Below, in pieces: positions 5,151 through 5,309 of a stretch of DNA of 5,309 nucleotides. The notes beneath the pieces were generated by a model that was given only the letters and a program-made list of their open reading frames with translations, was not told where the DNA came from and ran no database searches. Numbering within the stretch: position 1 is the stretch's first letter; each line of letters begins with the position of its first letter. The stretch is taken from positions 1 to 5,309 of the forward strand of contig NVXI01000008.1 in NCBI GenBank assembly GCA_002747015.1, written 5' to 3'. This DNA is from Zetaproteobacteria bacterium. GTDB lineage: Bacteria > Pseudomonadota > Alphaproteobacteria > Micavibrionales > Micavibrionaceae. The translations under genes were made by a program, and so were the position numbers.

Positions 5151-5309
5151 ATGCGTTTTAAAAACATCCTTTTGCTCATCATATCATTTTTTGTGTCAAG
5201 TATTTACAGTGCCAATGCATCCACACAAGCCCCTATCGGGAACATCTCCGTTGTTATTGGAGCGGTCACAATTCAGCACAAAGATAACATTGAGAAAAAA
5301 GCATCACAA
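5151..5309 (+). CDS. Exported FecR-domain-like protein, N-terminal part
   Basis: An ATG at 5151 with GGAAG at 5138-5142, eight bases upstream, opens a frame that continues past the window end (53 codons seen). Residues 1-23 are a Sec signal peptide (MRFK, hydrophobic NILLLIISFFVSSIY, cleavage after SANA). The mature start APIGNISVVIGAVTIQHKDN followed by IEKKASQ fits the first strands of a FecR-type beta domain, which usually begins I-G-x-V-x-x-V-x-G-x-V-x-V-x-R/H-x-x-G and continues with a G-D-x-V-x-x-G-D element lying beyond the edge. FecR domains occur in iron-signalling anti-sigma regulators and, as here without a cytoplasmic part, in periplasmic or surface proteins. The signal peptide argues against an anti-sigma factor. 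The family call is moderate because only ~30 mature residues are visible. Confidence 0.65.
   Translation, partial: MRFKNILLLIISFFVSSIYSANASTQAPIGNISVVIGAVTIQHKDNIEKKASQ

Overview
The window looks like chromosomal or accessory DNA of an AT-rich Gram-negative bacterium. Two proteins begin with classical Sec signal peptides, there is a hipBA module with sigma70-type promoter elements, and the right end carries a FecR-like exported protein next to a glycine-rich envelope stress protein. That right-end pairing has an alphaproteobacterial flavour, but the taxon is only an inference.

Left part (1-1378, minus strand): the first 220 codons of a secreted, threonine/asparagine/aspartate-rich repeat protein run off the left edge. 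It has a good sigma70 promoter of its own. Upstream of it on the same strand is a 207-residue single-pass membrane protein of unknown function.

Middle (1431-1688): this stretch looks gene-poor but holds the wreck of an IS6-family insertion sequence. A recognisable left terminal inverted repeat starts at 1431, the transposase start and its first ~37 codons carry a frameshift, and the last ~14 codons up to the original stop are joined on after a large internal deletion. The outward face of the inverted repeat supplies a -35-like element next to a perfect TATAAT in the flank, so the dead IS may drive the minus-strand membrane protein.

Centre (1778-3466, plus strand): a complete HipBA-type toxin-antitoxin operon. 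The xre-family antitoxin and the HipA Ser/Thr kinase overlap by ATGA. The promoter TTGCCT-N17-TAATAT lies inside two inverted repeats that share almost the same centre, which probably form the autoregulatory operator.

Right part (3467-5309, plus strand): an intergenic stretch has a long, wobble-rich potential RNA stem. It is followed by a four-helix membrane protein whose frame stays open for 64 further codons after a TAA. The extra segment has the look of the pore and last helix of a two-helix-pore ion channel, so the gene may be interrupted or decaying. Next come a glycine-zipper stress protein with a strong Shine-Dalgarno sequence and the first 53 codons of an exported FecR-domain-like protein that runs off the right edge.

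Overall this is a patchwork accessory region: a stabilising toxin-antitoxin operon sits beside an IS scar and a probably broken membrane gene, flanked by exported or envelope proteins. I see no CRISPR array, tRNA or rRNA.
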